Source: Viola odorata (Eukaryota; Streptophyta; Magnoliopsida; Malpighiales; Violaceae). From it: 64,000 bases of DNA. Shown here one piece after another: positions 1 to 10,211 of this stretch (position 1 is its first letter; each line of letters begins with the position of its first letter). Position numbers and translations under genes: made by a program. The DNA is taken from assembly GCA_963691705.1 (NCBI GenBank), contig OY829545.1, positions 33,033,475-33,097,474 of the forward strand, in the 5' to 3' direction. The notes beneath the pieces were generated by a model. It worked only from the letters and a program-made list of their open reading frames with translations, was not told where the DNA came from and ran no database searches.

Positions 1-721
1 GCAAACTCCCAAATGCGGAAGGACGATTTCAACCCCAGCAACATGTTCGTCTGTCGGAGCTCGTCCCTGGATATGGTTGATGGATTTGTCCAAATGGAGT
101 CATTGAGACACCGATTGAAACCTCCGGGCCAGGGGCAGAAAGGCAAATTCACAATAAAGAAACCGCTCTTCCAACCCGCCACGGTCTCTTCGAAACCCCG
201 GAATCTCTACCAGAATGACTGCACCAGTGCGTCACGCCATCTTGGGGCGATATCTACCACGCAGTTGCGGCACCTAAAGCTAAAAAACTTGCGGAATAAA
301 TTGATAGACGGGACAAGGATGCCCCGCAACTCACAAATACGAATGAAGGCGTGAATCCCACACTAAGAAGGAGGCGTAATCTGAGCCGGATTAATGTCAT
401 ATCGTACTAATAATCTTTTCACTGCTTCATGGACGGGAAAGCGAAAGCCATAAAGGAACATGTCAAAATACACCATCCTATCGGCCCCCGATAGGGGGTC
501 ATGAAGCCGATAGCCGGCATCAGGAATTCTAGCGGAATAACCAGGGGGGAAAAGATGCTGTTTTCCTCCAACTCTGCATCTAATACCGCTTGATCAATGA
601 AAATACTAAGAGTTCTCTCTATTTCTAAATCTATAGGCTGCTGGAGAATCTGGAGACTCCTCAAAGACCTATTTGCTACCAGAGGCCACTGAGAATCTCT
701 GGGTATTCTAGATGTGCTCAT
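1..721 (-). pseudogene. Antisense Transposase_28-like ORF of Tat1, decayed and cut by the window edge
   Basis: Reading leftwards from an ATG at 721, the product starts MSTSRIPRDSQ and contains LDAELEENSI, which aligns with LRAELEENGI in the matching Tat2 gene at 25596-27505. After about residue 60 the frame is lost; conserved peptides continue in other frames towards position 1 (around 180-330, a stretch with ITPRW-like and FEE-like blocks). The family is that of Pfam Transposase_28 (putative gypsy type transposon), known from extra ORFs of Tat-type elements; its function is unknown. A TATA-like CCTTTAAAAGG lies at 901-910, about 185 bases before the ATG, matching CCTTTATAAGG at a similar distance in Tat2. 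Confidence 0.6.
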
Positions 722-1200
722 AATGAATCGGTAAGAAGAAAATCTGAGGGAAAGAGGTTAAGTACCTTGAATCAGAAGGTGGGGGACAAACCGTCTACAC
801 CGGCGAACGGTGGTCGTAACTTCCTTCGGAGCAAAATCTAGAGACAGAAGGGAGAAATTTCAAAATGAGAGCAAAGAGTATTAAAAGAGAGCAATTACTC
901 CCTTTTAAAGGCTGAGTACGAAGGAGTTGAACAACCTGTGAAAATGGGGCACGTCCCCAAGTAAAATGACACGTGTGAAAGCCTCAGAAGGGTATTTATG
1001 TCTACGCAATTATATCTTCTAGAAGAGGTAGTTGCTGACAATTAGTTGCAAACAGTTGCAGTTAGAGCAACGGTTAATTTCTTAGCGATAGCCAACCAAC
1101 AGAGGGGCTAACGCCTGAACATGCAAGACTAAAGAAGTAAAACATTATGAAATTCATTAATAAGCCATACGGCATCTACAAGGGAATGCCAAGGGCGGAA
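722..1200. other. Antisense intergenic spacer of Tat1
   Basis: Spacer between the Transposase_28-like ORF and the small basic/acidic ORF, both read leftwards. It holds the TATA-like box at 901-910 for the former. I see no further coding sequence. Confidence 0.4.
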
Positions 1201-1626
1201 TCAATCATCGTCAGGCCAATAGGAAGGCCAGTACCAATACTCCTCGTCTGAGAACGGAAGTTCCTCATCAATGAAAGGAGGGAACCAGTCAGCTTTTCGC
1301 TCAGTACTCCACATTAATGGTTTGGATTCCTCTTTTATATCAGAAGGTGCCACCTTGACGACGGTATCACTCGGAGGAACCTTCTCTTCGAACCAGTCGG
1401 CAGGAGGAGATGATTTTTTATCCTCACAAACCGGAGGGGCTGAAAATGAAGAAAACCAGCCGGTGCTGCTGATCTTCGCTCTCTTTTTCGGTCTTTTCCG
1501 ACCACCGCGGCGGTGCAATAGCTTTCTCAGGCACGATGATGAAGGAGGGTCACCCGAATCTGGAGTGGTTGGAGGGGTTGGGCGAATCTCACGTTCATCG
1601 GAAACCTGATCATATGAGTCAGCCAT
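1201..1626 (-). CDS. Small antisense ORF ii of Tat1 (basic patch, acidic tail), 141 aa
   Basis: Intact ORF starting MADSY. It has a Ser/Thr/Pro-rich N-terminus (residues about 15-32, RPTPPTTPDS), a strongly basic stretch at about 38-51 (RRGGRKRPKKRAK) that looks like a nuclear localisation signal, and a Trp- and Asp/Glu-rich C-terminus. The Tat2 gene at 24701-25132 has the same length, the same MADSY start, the same (T/S)PPT(T/S)PDS block, the basic patch and an acidic end. Two copies with much changed sequence but the same design suggest a real protein. A TATA-like box lies at 1704-1711 (minus strand). I do not recognise the family and propose no function. It is antisense to the retroelement. 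Confidence 0.6.
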   Translation of the reverse strand: MADSYDQVSDEREIRPTPPTTPDSGDPPSSSCLRKLLHRRGGRKRPKKRAKISSTGWFSSFSAPPVCEDKKSSPPADWFEEKVPPSDTVVKVAPSDIKEESKPLMWSTERKADWFPPFIDEELPFSDEEYWYWPSYWPDDD

Positions 1627-2162
1627 GAAGAACGAGAGTCAGTAGCAACAGAAAAATACTAAGAAGAAGATGAACAGAAAAGAAAAAAAGAAGGAGAACT
1701 TCCCATAAATAGTCGGAGTAGCAAGACTCTTCGATTTTCTCCAGGCGTGAAAAGAACATGATTTAATGCATCTCGAGAAGATCAATCATAATGGCAGAAT
1801 CAGGTCCTTCGGGCACGCCTGTTGGGAATTTTTCCACAATCAAGAAATACAGAAAAACCGCCCAATCAGTTAATGCTGAAAAGACGGCGCATGATTAGCA
1901 CCCAGCGGTTCGCCGAAGCAACCGTCGCCACCTGGCAGAAAGAGGAGAATAAAGGCTGCAAAGTTCTGATCAGTGGCAGACTCATTTTCAGTTGGGCTTA
2001 ATTACAACTCTCAATTGAAGCAAGGGCTTACGCCCCAAAAAAAGAAAGAAAGGAATCGCAAGCTCAATAACGGAAATAAGTTTCATTACGGCCTAGCGGC
2101 CTGGATATACGTCCGCATACATAACAAAAGGAAAATAAAAAAGATGCCACAGCGGCAAGCCT
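1627..2162. other. Antisense spacer of Tat1 with TATA-like box
   Basis: Non-coding spacer between antisense ORFs i and ii. It contains the TATA-like TATTTATG (minus strand, plus positions 1704-1711), about 80 bases before the ATG of ORF ii, and the 3' end region of ORF i. Confidence 0.4.
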
Positions 2163-2549
2163 TTAGGCCCGGGACCCGGCATCATCTTCATCCACCAATA
2201 AAGTAGGGACATCCCTCAAGGCCTCCTCCACCGAAGTCAGCTCAGAAGCGGTGTCCCTCATGCTCTTCAAGCAGCAGTTCAACAGGTCCTTCCTCTGCTG
2301 CAGCAAAGCGATGGCTACTTCAATACGGCAGGCGGCGATGGCCAACTTGGAGACATTCCCGATGGGATTGAAGTCCTCCATGGTAGCGGACCCAATCCTA
2401 GCCTGGATGGGGGCCATCATTCCCCGAAGCTCCAGGATATCTTCGCCGGACTTTGTCATCATGTTCTCCAGGAAGCTGATGTCACCCTCGGTAAGATTTT
2501 TGAGGGTCAGAGCCTTGGAGATCAGGAAATTTCTGGTGAGATCTTCCAT
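2163..2549 (-). CDS. Small antisense ORF i of Tat1, helical protein, 128 aa
   Basis: Start chosen at ATG 2549 (MEDLTRNFL) because the Tat2 homologue begins MDNLTKNFL at the same point. The longer upstream frame lies in leader sequence. The two proteins align over their length: LKNL.(E/D)GD..FLENM, EDILEL.GM..P, A(T/S).EDF.P, VAIA/VIAMLQQRKD, CLK.MR. The sequence is Leu-, Met- and Glu-rich and predicted to be mostly helical, with heptad-like spacing. No membrane segment or signal peptide is visible. I do not recognise the family. The Tat1 and Tat2 copies both keep full-length frames although much around them has decayed. It lies between the pol side and the 3' LTR, antisense to the element. 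Confidence 0.65.
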   Translation of the reverse strand: MEDLTRNFLISKALTLKNLTEGDISFLENMMTKSGEDILELRGMMAPIQARIGSATMEDFNPIGNVSKLAIAACRIEVAIALLQQRKDLLNCCLKSMRDTASELTSVEEALRDVPTLLVDEDDAGSRA

Positions 2550-2614
2550 GAGAAAATGGCAAAAAAAAAAAGAGCAGAGAGAATGTGAAGAATTGACACT
2601 GGAATAAGGGTCGC

Positions 2615-2622
2615 ATTTATAG
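2615..2622 (-). promoter_or_regulatory. TATA-like box of antisense ORF i (Tat1)
   Basis: On the minus strand this reads CTATAAAT, about 65 bases before the ATG at 2549. The Tat2 copy has CTATAAAT at 23801-23808, about 50 bases before its ATG. Conservation in both copies supports use as a core promoter. No transcription data can be seen. Confidence 0.5.
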
Positions 2623-2782
2623 ATCCAGAGCAACAGCTATTCACTTGGGAATCTCAAAAATTGGGCCGCTCCGATTATCTAACAGCGATAGGAAAGAAGG
2701 CTGACATGGAGCTTCTAAAAGATGCCCAAAATGCTCAAGCGGAACATGGACTAAGGTCCATGACAACATAACGCCATGCGAT

Positions 2783-2915
2783 TTGTAGGCAGCCCATAGC
2801 ATAAAAACCGCGCAATATCGTAGGTGGCTCCGAGCAGCGTAAAACCGGGTCGATATTGCAGGTAGCAACGGCGTAAGACCGCACGAATCGTAGGTAGTTT
2901 ATGAGGAAAACCATG
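2783..2915. repeat. Degenerate ~37-bp tandem repeats upstream of antisense ORF i (Tat1)
   Basis: Four imperfect units beginning gtaggcagc, gtaggtggc, gcaggtagc and gtaggtagt, each followed by a block like gcataaaaaccg. Similar units in the opposite orientation precede the same ORF in Tat2 (about 23460-23640). Confidence 0.6.
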
Positions 2916-3427
2916 TCGGTTTACAAACGGCTTACGCGCTTGAAAAGAGAAAGCGATATGCATAAGCGAAAACCTATGGAGGTAACTGGAATCTATCATT
3001 ACTTGATATTTTACTAACAGGACATATTTGAAAATATGCAGAAAAGACAGGGACGTATCGCTTTCAGAATGATGTATAGAGTCCTGAAGAGGTAACATCA
3101 TGATACTCTACCTCACCAATGTTGGTCGTATCGAGCATATTGCGGGGATGTCAGCGTTACAGTTTCCGCGCCTCACCGACACAACTACAACGCCCTCTCC
3201 ACCGACAGTTCGATCACCACCCTCATTATGACCAATGGCTAACTCAAGGGATTTGTTCCCATTATCTTACTCGCTATCGGAGATCCTGTGCCTTTGTACT
3301 ATCAGAATAATCCGAAAGAGTCCGAAAATTCTTGTGAATCCGCCACAGTATGAAAGGGGTATCATTTCTCCAGAGGCAGAGAAAGAAGCCCTTGGTAAAC
3401 ACTCGGGCTCGTTTTCAGTTGGGCTTA

Positions 3428-3957
3428 TGATAACAATTGATGAAACGACAAGGGTACATTCGTCATCTCACCCGTGGACAAGGACAGACCCCTGTAGATC
3501 TTGACTTACTCCGGCACCCGGTTGCCACCCACGATATGCTGTGCACCCTGGGATAGTCGACATCAGCGGGGGGGGGGGGGGGGGCACATGGCGCCATCCT
3601 ATCCCAGGAAGGCCGATAGCATCACATAGGCGATATCCCACCAGCGATATCATGTCTGGGGACCCACATGACATCACCCTGGTGATGTCATCCTGGGCGT
3701 TATCTCCCCTCGATAACGCCCCCCTAGGGTAACGCCTTCTCTTCTACCTATAAATACCACCCCATTCTAGATCTAAAGTAAGAGCAAATTCTCTACTAAA
3801 ATCTCTGTAGAATTTCATAGCCATACTAACTTAAGCATCGGAGTGTCTATGCCGGAGCCCCCCCTTCGGCGCTTTGCAAGTACCACGGACAGCAGCCACA
3901 GCGATTCCAGACAGCCATAATCCTTATTCCGCCCCCGCAGAAACTCGAATCTTATCA
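3428..3957 (+). repeat. 3' LTR of Tat1 (530 bp)
   Basis: Begins TGATAACAATT and ends CGAATCTTATCA, that is TG...CA, the mirror image of the Tat2 LTRs. The TATA box CTATAAATA lies at 3748-3756. A run of 17 G starts near 3570 in U3, at the same place where Tat2 has runs of C on the plus strand. Copies of GCGATATC are frequent (for example around 3629-3649). Confidence 0.9.
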
Positions 3958-4183
3958 ATTTTTATTAATTATTTTGTCTCCAACTGCCCTCTCTTGGTTA
4001 ATTTAATTGACCAACCAACCCCCCCCCCCTTTTACTATTTAAGATTATTTATCTTTGTCATACATCAAAATTAAGCGTCTACCCCTAGTCCCTGTGTTTG
4101 ACCCTATTACCACTATACGCAAATTATTGTGCATTAAGCATTAGGTTTATTATTATTTTTGACGTGTTTTGACGATGCGATCA
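3958..4183 (+). repeat. 3' remnant of the 5' LTR of element A
   Basis: Follows directly on the Tat1 LTR and ends gacgatgcgatca, after which comes a primer-site-like stretch. It shares catacat, ccctgtgtttgaccct and ttgtgcatt..gcattagg blocks with 39120-39215. The rest of this LTR should lie left of Tat1. Confidence 0.6.
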
Positions 4184-4185
4184 AA

Positions 4186-4207
4186 TTTTTGCGTTGTGGC
4201 TGGGGAT
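4186..4207 (+). other. Decayed primer-binding site of element A
   Basis: TTTTTGCGTTGTGGCTGGGG resembles TTTTGGCGCCGTTGCCGGGG, the tRNA-Asp-type site typical of Athila elements, but has several changes. The position just after the LTR end supports the call. Confidence 0.4.
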
Positions 4208-4238
4208 TAACGGAACTGATTTCTTCCTTTTGTTTTTT

Positions 4239-7200
4239 ATGACCAAGAGATCTGCTCCTAACCTACTACCCCTCGACCACGAGCTCAATAGGATGAAAAG
4301 AGGACTCTGAAGGTAGGCTAAAGGACCATCTGTCAACCGTAGAGAAATCCCTACCCCTGTCCTCGAAAGAAATCTCTCTGACCTGGATAATCTCGACAAT
4401 CTCTTTCACCAAGACCTCGCTTTCTTTCATCGAGACCTCAATGACGCAGAGTTCGTCTACCCCGAGATACCCCTCATGGTAGATCCACCGCCTCCACCGA
4501 ACAACCAGACCATCGAGGACCTCAATACTGCTCCTAAGTCACCTAGTAGTTGCATTGTCTGGTCCGCTGTTCCTTACGACTGGACGCTCAAGTCCGCCGT
4601 TATGCATCATCTTTCCACCTTCCGTGGAGTTACCAAGGAAAACCCACATCGTCACCTTCAACAATTACACTCTATATGAGAGGCCATGAAGCGGCCAACG
4701 TCAACATTTAACATGCCAAGCTACATGCTTTCATGTGGTCCCTTAAGGACGGTGTCAGCGACTGGTTCTACGATCTTCCTCCTAGATCCATCTCCTCCTG
4801 GGCCGAGTTGTCCAAAGCTTTCATGGACAAGTATTATCCAGCATCTATGGCTAGCGTCACTCGTATAGTTGGTGTCTATCGTTGAGAATCTCGCCAAATA
4901 TTATGAACATTTCAAGAAGATGCAAACCTTGTGTCCTTCACAACCTCACTGATCATGTACTTATCCAATACTTTTATGAGGGGTTGAAGGCACCTGACAA
5001 GGCCTTGTTAGATGCTGCAAGTGGTGGTTCTCTTTATGCTCTCACACCGGCTACTGCTAAGTCCACCATTGAGCTTATGGCGAAGAACATAGCCCCTATG
5101 AGCAACACCAATAACTACCAAGACGTCCGTGTGGCTGCTATGGAAAACCAGCTAATGACCATCACGGGCATGCTGTAGAATATGGTCGCAGGACAACCTG
5201 TCCAGATCAAGGGCTGCTAGATTTGCAATTTTGTGGATCATGTCATAAACGCTTTTCCTTATATTCCTGACGAAATCCAAGTTAACACTGTGGGAGGTTA
5301 CAATGTCCCGTACGGTCAGAACTATAATCAAGGTTGGAAGCATCCCAATCTCAGTTGGTCTAATAATCCCCAATCATCTGGGCCTTGTCAGCCACAACAA
5401 CATAATCAGTATATGAATCAACCTCAACTGCCCTTCAACATGCAGAATTTCAAACCTAGGCCTACATATCACAACCAGCAATACCAATATCAGCCCCTTA
5501 AGGATCAAACTTTCACTGTTGCGCTGGTTGATGAAGTATCTAATTACAAGAACATTATTTCAGATCTACAAAAGCAGATGAATGTCATGATTGCTGAGAT
5601 GAAAGAATTAAAGAATATGGGCAGACAGAGGCAAACCCAAACCATGAAGCGCGTGCCATGACCCTCCGTAGCGGTTATGAATTGCCTCCTCGAGTGCATC
5701 TAGGCCTCAACGTTAAACAAACTCCCGAGCCCAAGCCAGAAGAGAAGAGCCTTCCAGAAAAGGAAACCAAAGTCGAATCAGTCATGGAAGAACTTATTCG
5801 CTCTCCGAGAGGTTCTCCAAGGAATGATAAAAAGCCACCAGAGTTCACTCAAGGGTATATCAATAAGATCCTTGAGCCACCTTTCCCTCAACGACTAGTC
5901 AAGTCCAAGAAGGATAAAGAGGATCGTGAGATTTTTGACATGTTCAGTAAAGTGATTGTCAACATCCCCTTATTGCAAGCAATCAAGAATGTCCCCCGAT
6001 ATGCGAAGTTCTTGAAGATATTGTGCACTAACAAATGTAACTTGGTCGGGGTAAAGAAGATAAGTGTTGGAGTCAACGTCTCTGCCCACATTCAGCGGAA
6101 AATTCCCCCTAAATGCAAGGATCAAGGTATGTTCATCATCCCTTGTAAGATCGGGACCATCGGCATCGGCAAAGCTATGTGTGATTTAGGTGCAGGCATC
6201 GACGTCATGCCCTTGAAGATTTACAATAATCTAGGCCTCGACCCACTTAAACACACCAGACTCGTCATTCAACTAGCTGACCATTTTGTTATACATCCCG
6301 AAGGTGTTATCGAAGATGTGCTGGTACAAGTGGGTGAATTTTTATTCCCCGTGGACTTCTATGTCATTGCCATGGAAGATGAAGAATCTACTAAGGGCAC
6401 ATATGTACTACTAGGAAGACCATTCCTTGCCACTTCCAGGGCTAAGATCAATGTTCATGACGCATCCATTTCTCTTGAATTCGATGGAGAGATCATCAAA
6501 TTTAACATGCTTGAATCAATGCGTTATCCCTCTGAACTATTTAGCATTAATTATGTTGATGTAATTGACCTGTTTGTTGATGAAGTCCCTAACATGAATT
6601 CTATTGAACCCATGTAGCTTGCCCTAGACAGAACTATAACACCAGTAGTGTTGGACACCTTGGCCTCGACTCTCGTAACCCCACCAGAATTGCACTCAGT
6701 CATTGCAGCCTTAGAAGAGAAACCTATTATCCCTTCTGCTCCTCCTGCTATTTCCCCTTATCATGATGACCATACTAAGCTTCCCCCTTCTCTCATGCGG
6801 GCGCCAATCCTCGAATTGAAGAATTTGCCATCACACCTCAAATATGCCTACCTTGGTGTCAATGATTCACTTTCGGTGATCATTTCTAACAAGCTGGATG
6901 AACCAGAGGAAGTAGAGTTGATCTCCTTGCTTAAAGAGTTTAAACAAGCCATAAGTGGACAATTGCTGACATCAAGGGCTTATTGCCAGCTCTACGCACC
7001 CACCAAATTCATCTCGAGGACGCCAGCAAGATTGTTCGGTAGCCACAACACCGGTTGAACCCTCCCATGATAGAAGTGGTGAAGAAAGAGGTGTTGAATT
7101 TGCTGGACGTCGACGTTATCTACCCTATTTCTGATAGCCCATGGGTGAGCCCTGTCCAGGTCGTGCCCAAGAAGACCGCCATTACCATTACCACTAGGCA

Positions 7201-7718
7201 AGACGATGCTTTGAACCCAACTAGAATCCAGAATAGCTGGAGAGTGTGTATAGACTACCGTCGTTTGAACGCGGACACTAGAAAGGACCACTTCCCACTC
7301 CCATTTATTGATCAGATGCTAGAGCACCTTGTGGGTAAGATGCATTATTGTTGTTTGGATGGGTATTCCAGCTTCCATCAAATCCCAGTTGCCCTAAAGG
7401 ACTAGGAGAAGACCACCTTCACCTGCCCCTTTGGTACTTTTGCATACCGAAGGATGCCTTTTGGTCTATGTAATGCCCCCGCTACCTTTCAACGATGTAT
7501 GGTGAGCATTTTTTCAGAATTTATTGAGGATGGAATTGAAGTCTTTATGGACGATTTCGTCTACGGTAACTCCTTTCCCGAATGCATAACCAATTTGAAA
7601 AAAAATTACAACGTTGCATTGAAACTAACCTTGTGTTGAACTTTGAGAAATGTCACTTCATAGTGGGCCAAGGCCTCATCTTAGGCCACATCGTCTCTAG
7701 GAAGGGCATCGAAGTGGA
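4239..7718 (+). pseudogene. gag-protease-reverse transcriptase of element A, broken
   Basis: The gag start is probably ATG 4239 (MTKRSAPNLLPLD). Gag-like blocks follow in several frames (WSAVPYDWTLKS and MHHLSTFRG near 4550-4625; LIQYFYEGLK near 4965). A long frame, 5658-6617, opens MTLRSGYELPPR and holds the aspartic protease with the Athila-type active site CDLGAGIDVMPL and the flap-side LLGRPFL motif. Reverse transcriptase follows (IYPISDSPWVSPVQVVPKK; MPFGLCNAPATFQRC; FMDDF, the variant of YMDD used by this lineage). There are stops and frame changes between blocks. The gene is cut at 7718 by element B and continues at 21191. Confidence 0.8.
7714..7718 (+). repeat. Left target-site duplication of element B (gtgga)
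   Basis: gtgga precedes the left LTR here and follows the right LTR at 21191-21195. The same five bases also follow the left LTR at 9188-9192, because the right-hand junction has been copied there. Confidence 0.85.
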
Positions 7719-9187
7719 TGATTGATTGTTATTCCACTTAGTTTTGTTGCTTCTTTACTTAGCTTTTGAAGCAATAAACATGCTGCTTTGATCCTTTTTC
7801 CTTCCTTTTCCAGAATTACACTTGAATGACCCAGGATTAGGAAAAGGAGCAGAAAGGTCAAAGATTAGAGCTCAATCAATCGTGTTGGCTTGGCAATTTT
7901 TTCTACTGATGCATTCCGACTCATCTCAAGGCCCTGAGATGAGTCTGCCGTGACGTTTCCAGATCTGGACAGCACTCACCATGATTATGCGCGCCGCAAT
8001 TATTTTCTCATGAGTGCGTCTCCTGTCTTCTTGGGCGCCGCTTTTAGTGACACAAAGCTCCTTGGGTTCTGAGAACATTCTTCCCACTCCTAACAAGTTT
8101 ATAGAAGACAAGAATCAACATTCCTCTTGTGTTTAGGAAGAATATTCTCATGCTTCTTGAAGACCAAATCTGAAGTGGATTGTTAGTGGAAGCTGTCCCA
8201 CCTTTGAGAGGAGTATCTTGGCACCAAGGAGGACCATTAATACTGAGGAGAACGGCAGAGGAAGGCATCGGACGAGAGCAAGGAGTTAGAGGAGAAAACC
8301 AGCTTTTTCACTTATTTTCCAGAATTTCCAGCATTTTGTTAATTTCTGTTTTGAACTTCTTTTGTCATTTCGTTATGTTTTGTAACTAAAAACCTTCATC
8401 TCTGGTAGAGATTTAGAGGTTGACAATTCCAGAAACGTTGTGAGACTTGTTTGATCTTAATTAAAAACGTTTCATATCACTTTTCTTGCTTGTTTTAATG
8501 ATAGTTTGATTGTATTGTGTTTGAGCTTGATCAACTTGGATTTCGGTACAATTGATTACAGTAGAATCCCTGTAGTGCCGCGTTTCTGCACTATAGAGAA
8601 CCCGAGTAGACACCTAGCGATAGGATAATTAAACCTTCTCTAAAGCTAGAAGAAGAAAAGGGTGAGTCTTGAGAATTTTGGACTGCAGTAGCGTCCATCT
8701 CAAGGTCTTGAGAAGGGCCTTCCTAAACTTATCAATGAACCAGCAATCCTTGATTGTTAGGGGAGTTAGGGTCACGAAAGGAGCTTCTCCTTGAGTGACT
8801 TGAGTAGGAGGAGGCTTGGAGATCGCCCCTGGATGCATCTCTATAACTTCTCTATGAAATTGGTTTTGAAAATCCTTTGTCAATGATCAACATCTTGGAA
8901 TTGTCACTTCGTTAATATCTCTACCGGGGATGTCTTTCTCCTACTGATTTCAATCTCATTTCAACCATATTTCTGTATGCAACTTTCGTTTAAATCATTT
9001 ACATTTCTGTTTCCACGAATTTACAACCCAAAACTTGGTTTTTCTACTTGGTTATTTATAAAAGAAACAACGAATCAGTCAAGTTTGTCTCTGTGGGATC
9101 GATCCTCTCACCACTATCTGCATTTATTTGTAGCATAGAACTGAGTTGTATTTATACTTTTATGCAGGGCATGCGACACACCCGTCA
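7719..9187 (+). repeat. Left LTR of element B (1469 bp)
   Basis: TG...CA ends. It is identical by eye to the right LTR 12003 bases downstream. It contains two copies of the element's palindrome: CTCATCTCA-6-TGAGATGAG at 7920-7943 and CATCTCAAGGTCTTGAGA at 8697-8714. A TATA-like TATAAAAG lies at 9057-9064, about 125 bases before the LTR end. What follows is the right flank of the insertion, not internal sequence, so this LTR may be a copy of the right one. Confidence 0.9.
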
Positions 9188-10211
9188 GTGGATAAAGCTA
9201 AAATTGAGGTAATTGAATCCTTGCCTTACCCCGCCAGTGTTCGTGACATGTGTTCCTTTCTTGGGCATGCAGGTTTCTACAGGCAGTTTATCAAGAACTT
9301 CTAAAAAATTATCCAACCTATGTGTCATTTGCTTAAAAAAAAAGGTGGATTTTATATTCGATGACAGATGCAAAGCCTCATTTAACACCCTCAAGGACAA
9401 ACTCATCTCTGCCCCTATCATTCGAGCCCCTGATTGGTCACTCCCTTTCGAGATAATGTATGATGCGAGTAACCATGCACTTAGAGCCGTCATAGGACAA
9501 AAGAAAGACAAAGAGACCTATGTGATCTATTATGCTTCAAAATTGTTGGATCCAGCCCAACAAAACTACACAACCACCGAGAAGGAGCTTTTGGCGGTTG
9601 TCTATGCCCTGAATAAATTCTGATAATACCTCTTGGGAACTCATGTCATTGTCTACTCTGACCACACTTCCCTTAGGTGTTTGTTGAAAAAGACCAACGC
9701 CAAGCCCCGCCTCATTCGGTAGATCCTATTACTTCAAGAGTTTGACATCCTAATTAAGGACAAGAAAGGGACAGAGAATCTGGTTGCGGACCATTTGAGC
9801 AGACTTCAAGCCCAAGAGGATGATTCACAAGTGCCCATCTGTGATGCCTTTCTAGATGAGCATCTTTGTCTTGCCCAAGCTGTCCATTCCCCTTGGTTTT
9901 CTGATATAGCCAACTTTTATGCAGTCGGTTCTTTCCCTACCGATGCCTCAGCCTCTGAACGTCACCGCATCAAGAACCAATCCAAGTACTATGTTTGGGA
10001 CAGTCCCTACCTCTAGTAGCATTGCTCGGACCAAATTATTAGGCGGTGCATGACATTGGACGAGGTGCCCTCTATCCTAAAATTTTACCATTCATCAATA
10101 GAAGGCAGACACTTTGCAGCAAAGAAGACTGCCTTAAAGGTTGTGGACGTAGGTCTCTACTAGCCATCAGTGTTCAAAGATAGTTACATATACTGCGCAT
10201 CTTGCCCTCGC
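9188..10211 (+). pseudogene. Copy of element A RNase H-integrase segment, joined to B gag
   Basis: This stretch matches 21191-22214 base for base except one difference I found (a at about 9492, t at about 21495). It starts with the target duplication gtgga and encodes the end of reverse transcriptase, then RNase H (ASNHALRAVIGQKKD, YYASKLLDPAQQNYTTTEKE), with stops, then the start of integrase. It ends abruptly after cttgccctcgc at 10211, where B's gag begins. It is not B's own sequence. It arose by duplication or conversion of the right-hand junction, or is an assembly error. Confidence 0.85.

Larger units (their letters stand above)
1..3957 (+). mobile_element. Tat1: 3' part of a Tat-lineage Ty3/gypsy element
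   Basis: Only the 3' end of this element is inside the window. It holds three ORFs on the minus strand (antisense to the element) followed by a 3' LTR at 3428-3957. The ORFs, their order and the LTR match the second copy, Tat2 (22348-38770), which lies in the opposite orientation. The sequence before the LTR (TTTTCAGTTGGGCTTA) is shared by both copies. Right flank 3958-3962 (atttt) would be one target duplication; the other is off the window. The element sits in the 5' LTR of element A. Its gag-pol should lie to the left. Confidence 0.85.

Noticed and set aside
13..354. 113-aa plus-strand ORF at the left edge
   Set aside because: Lies opposite the decayed Transposase_28-like ORF of Tat1, whose homologues read on the minus strand.
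7926..8389. Several short ORFs in the LTRs of B (also at 19929-20392)
   Set aside because: Located entirely inside LTR sequence, on both strands, with no recognisable protein.
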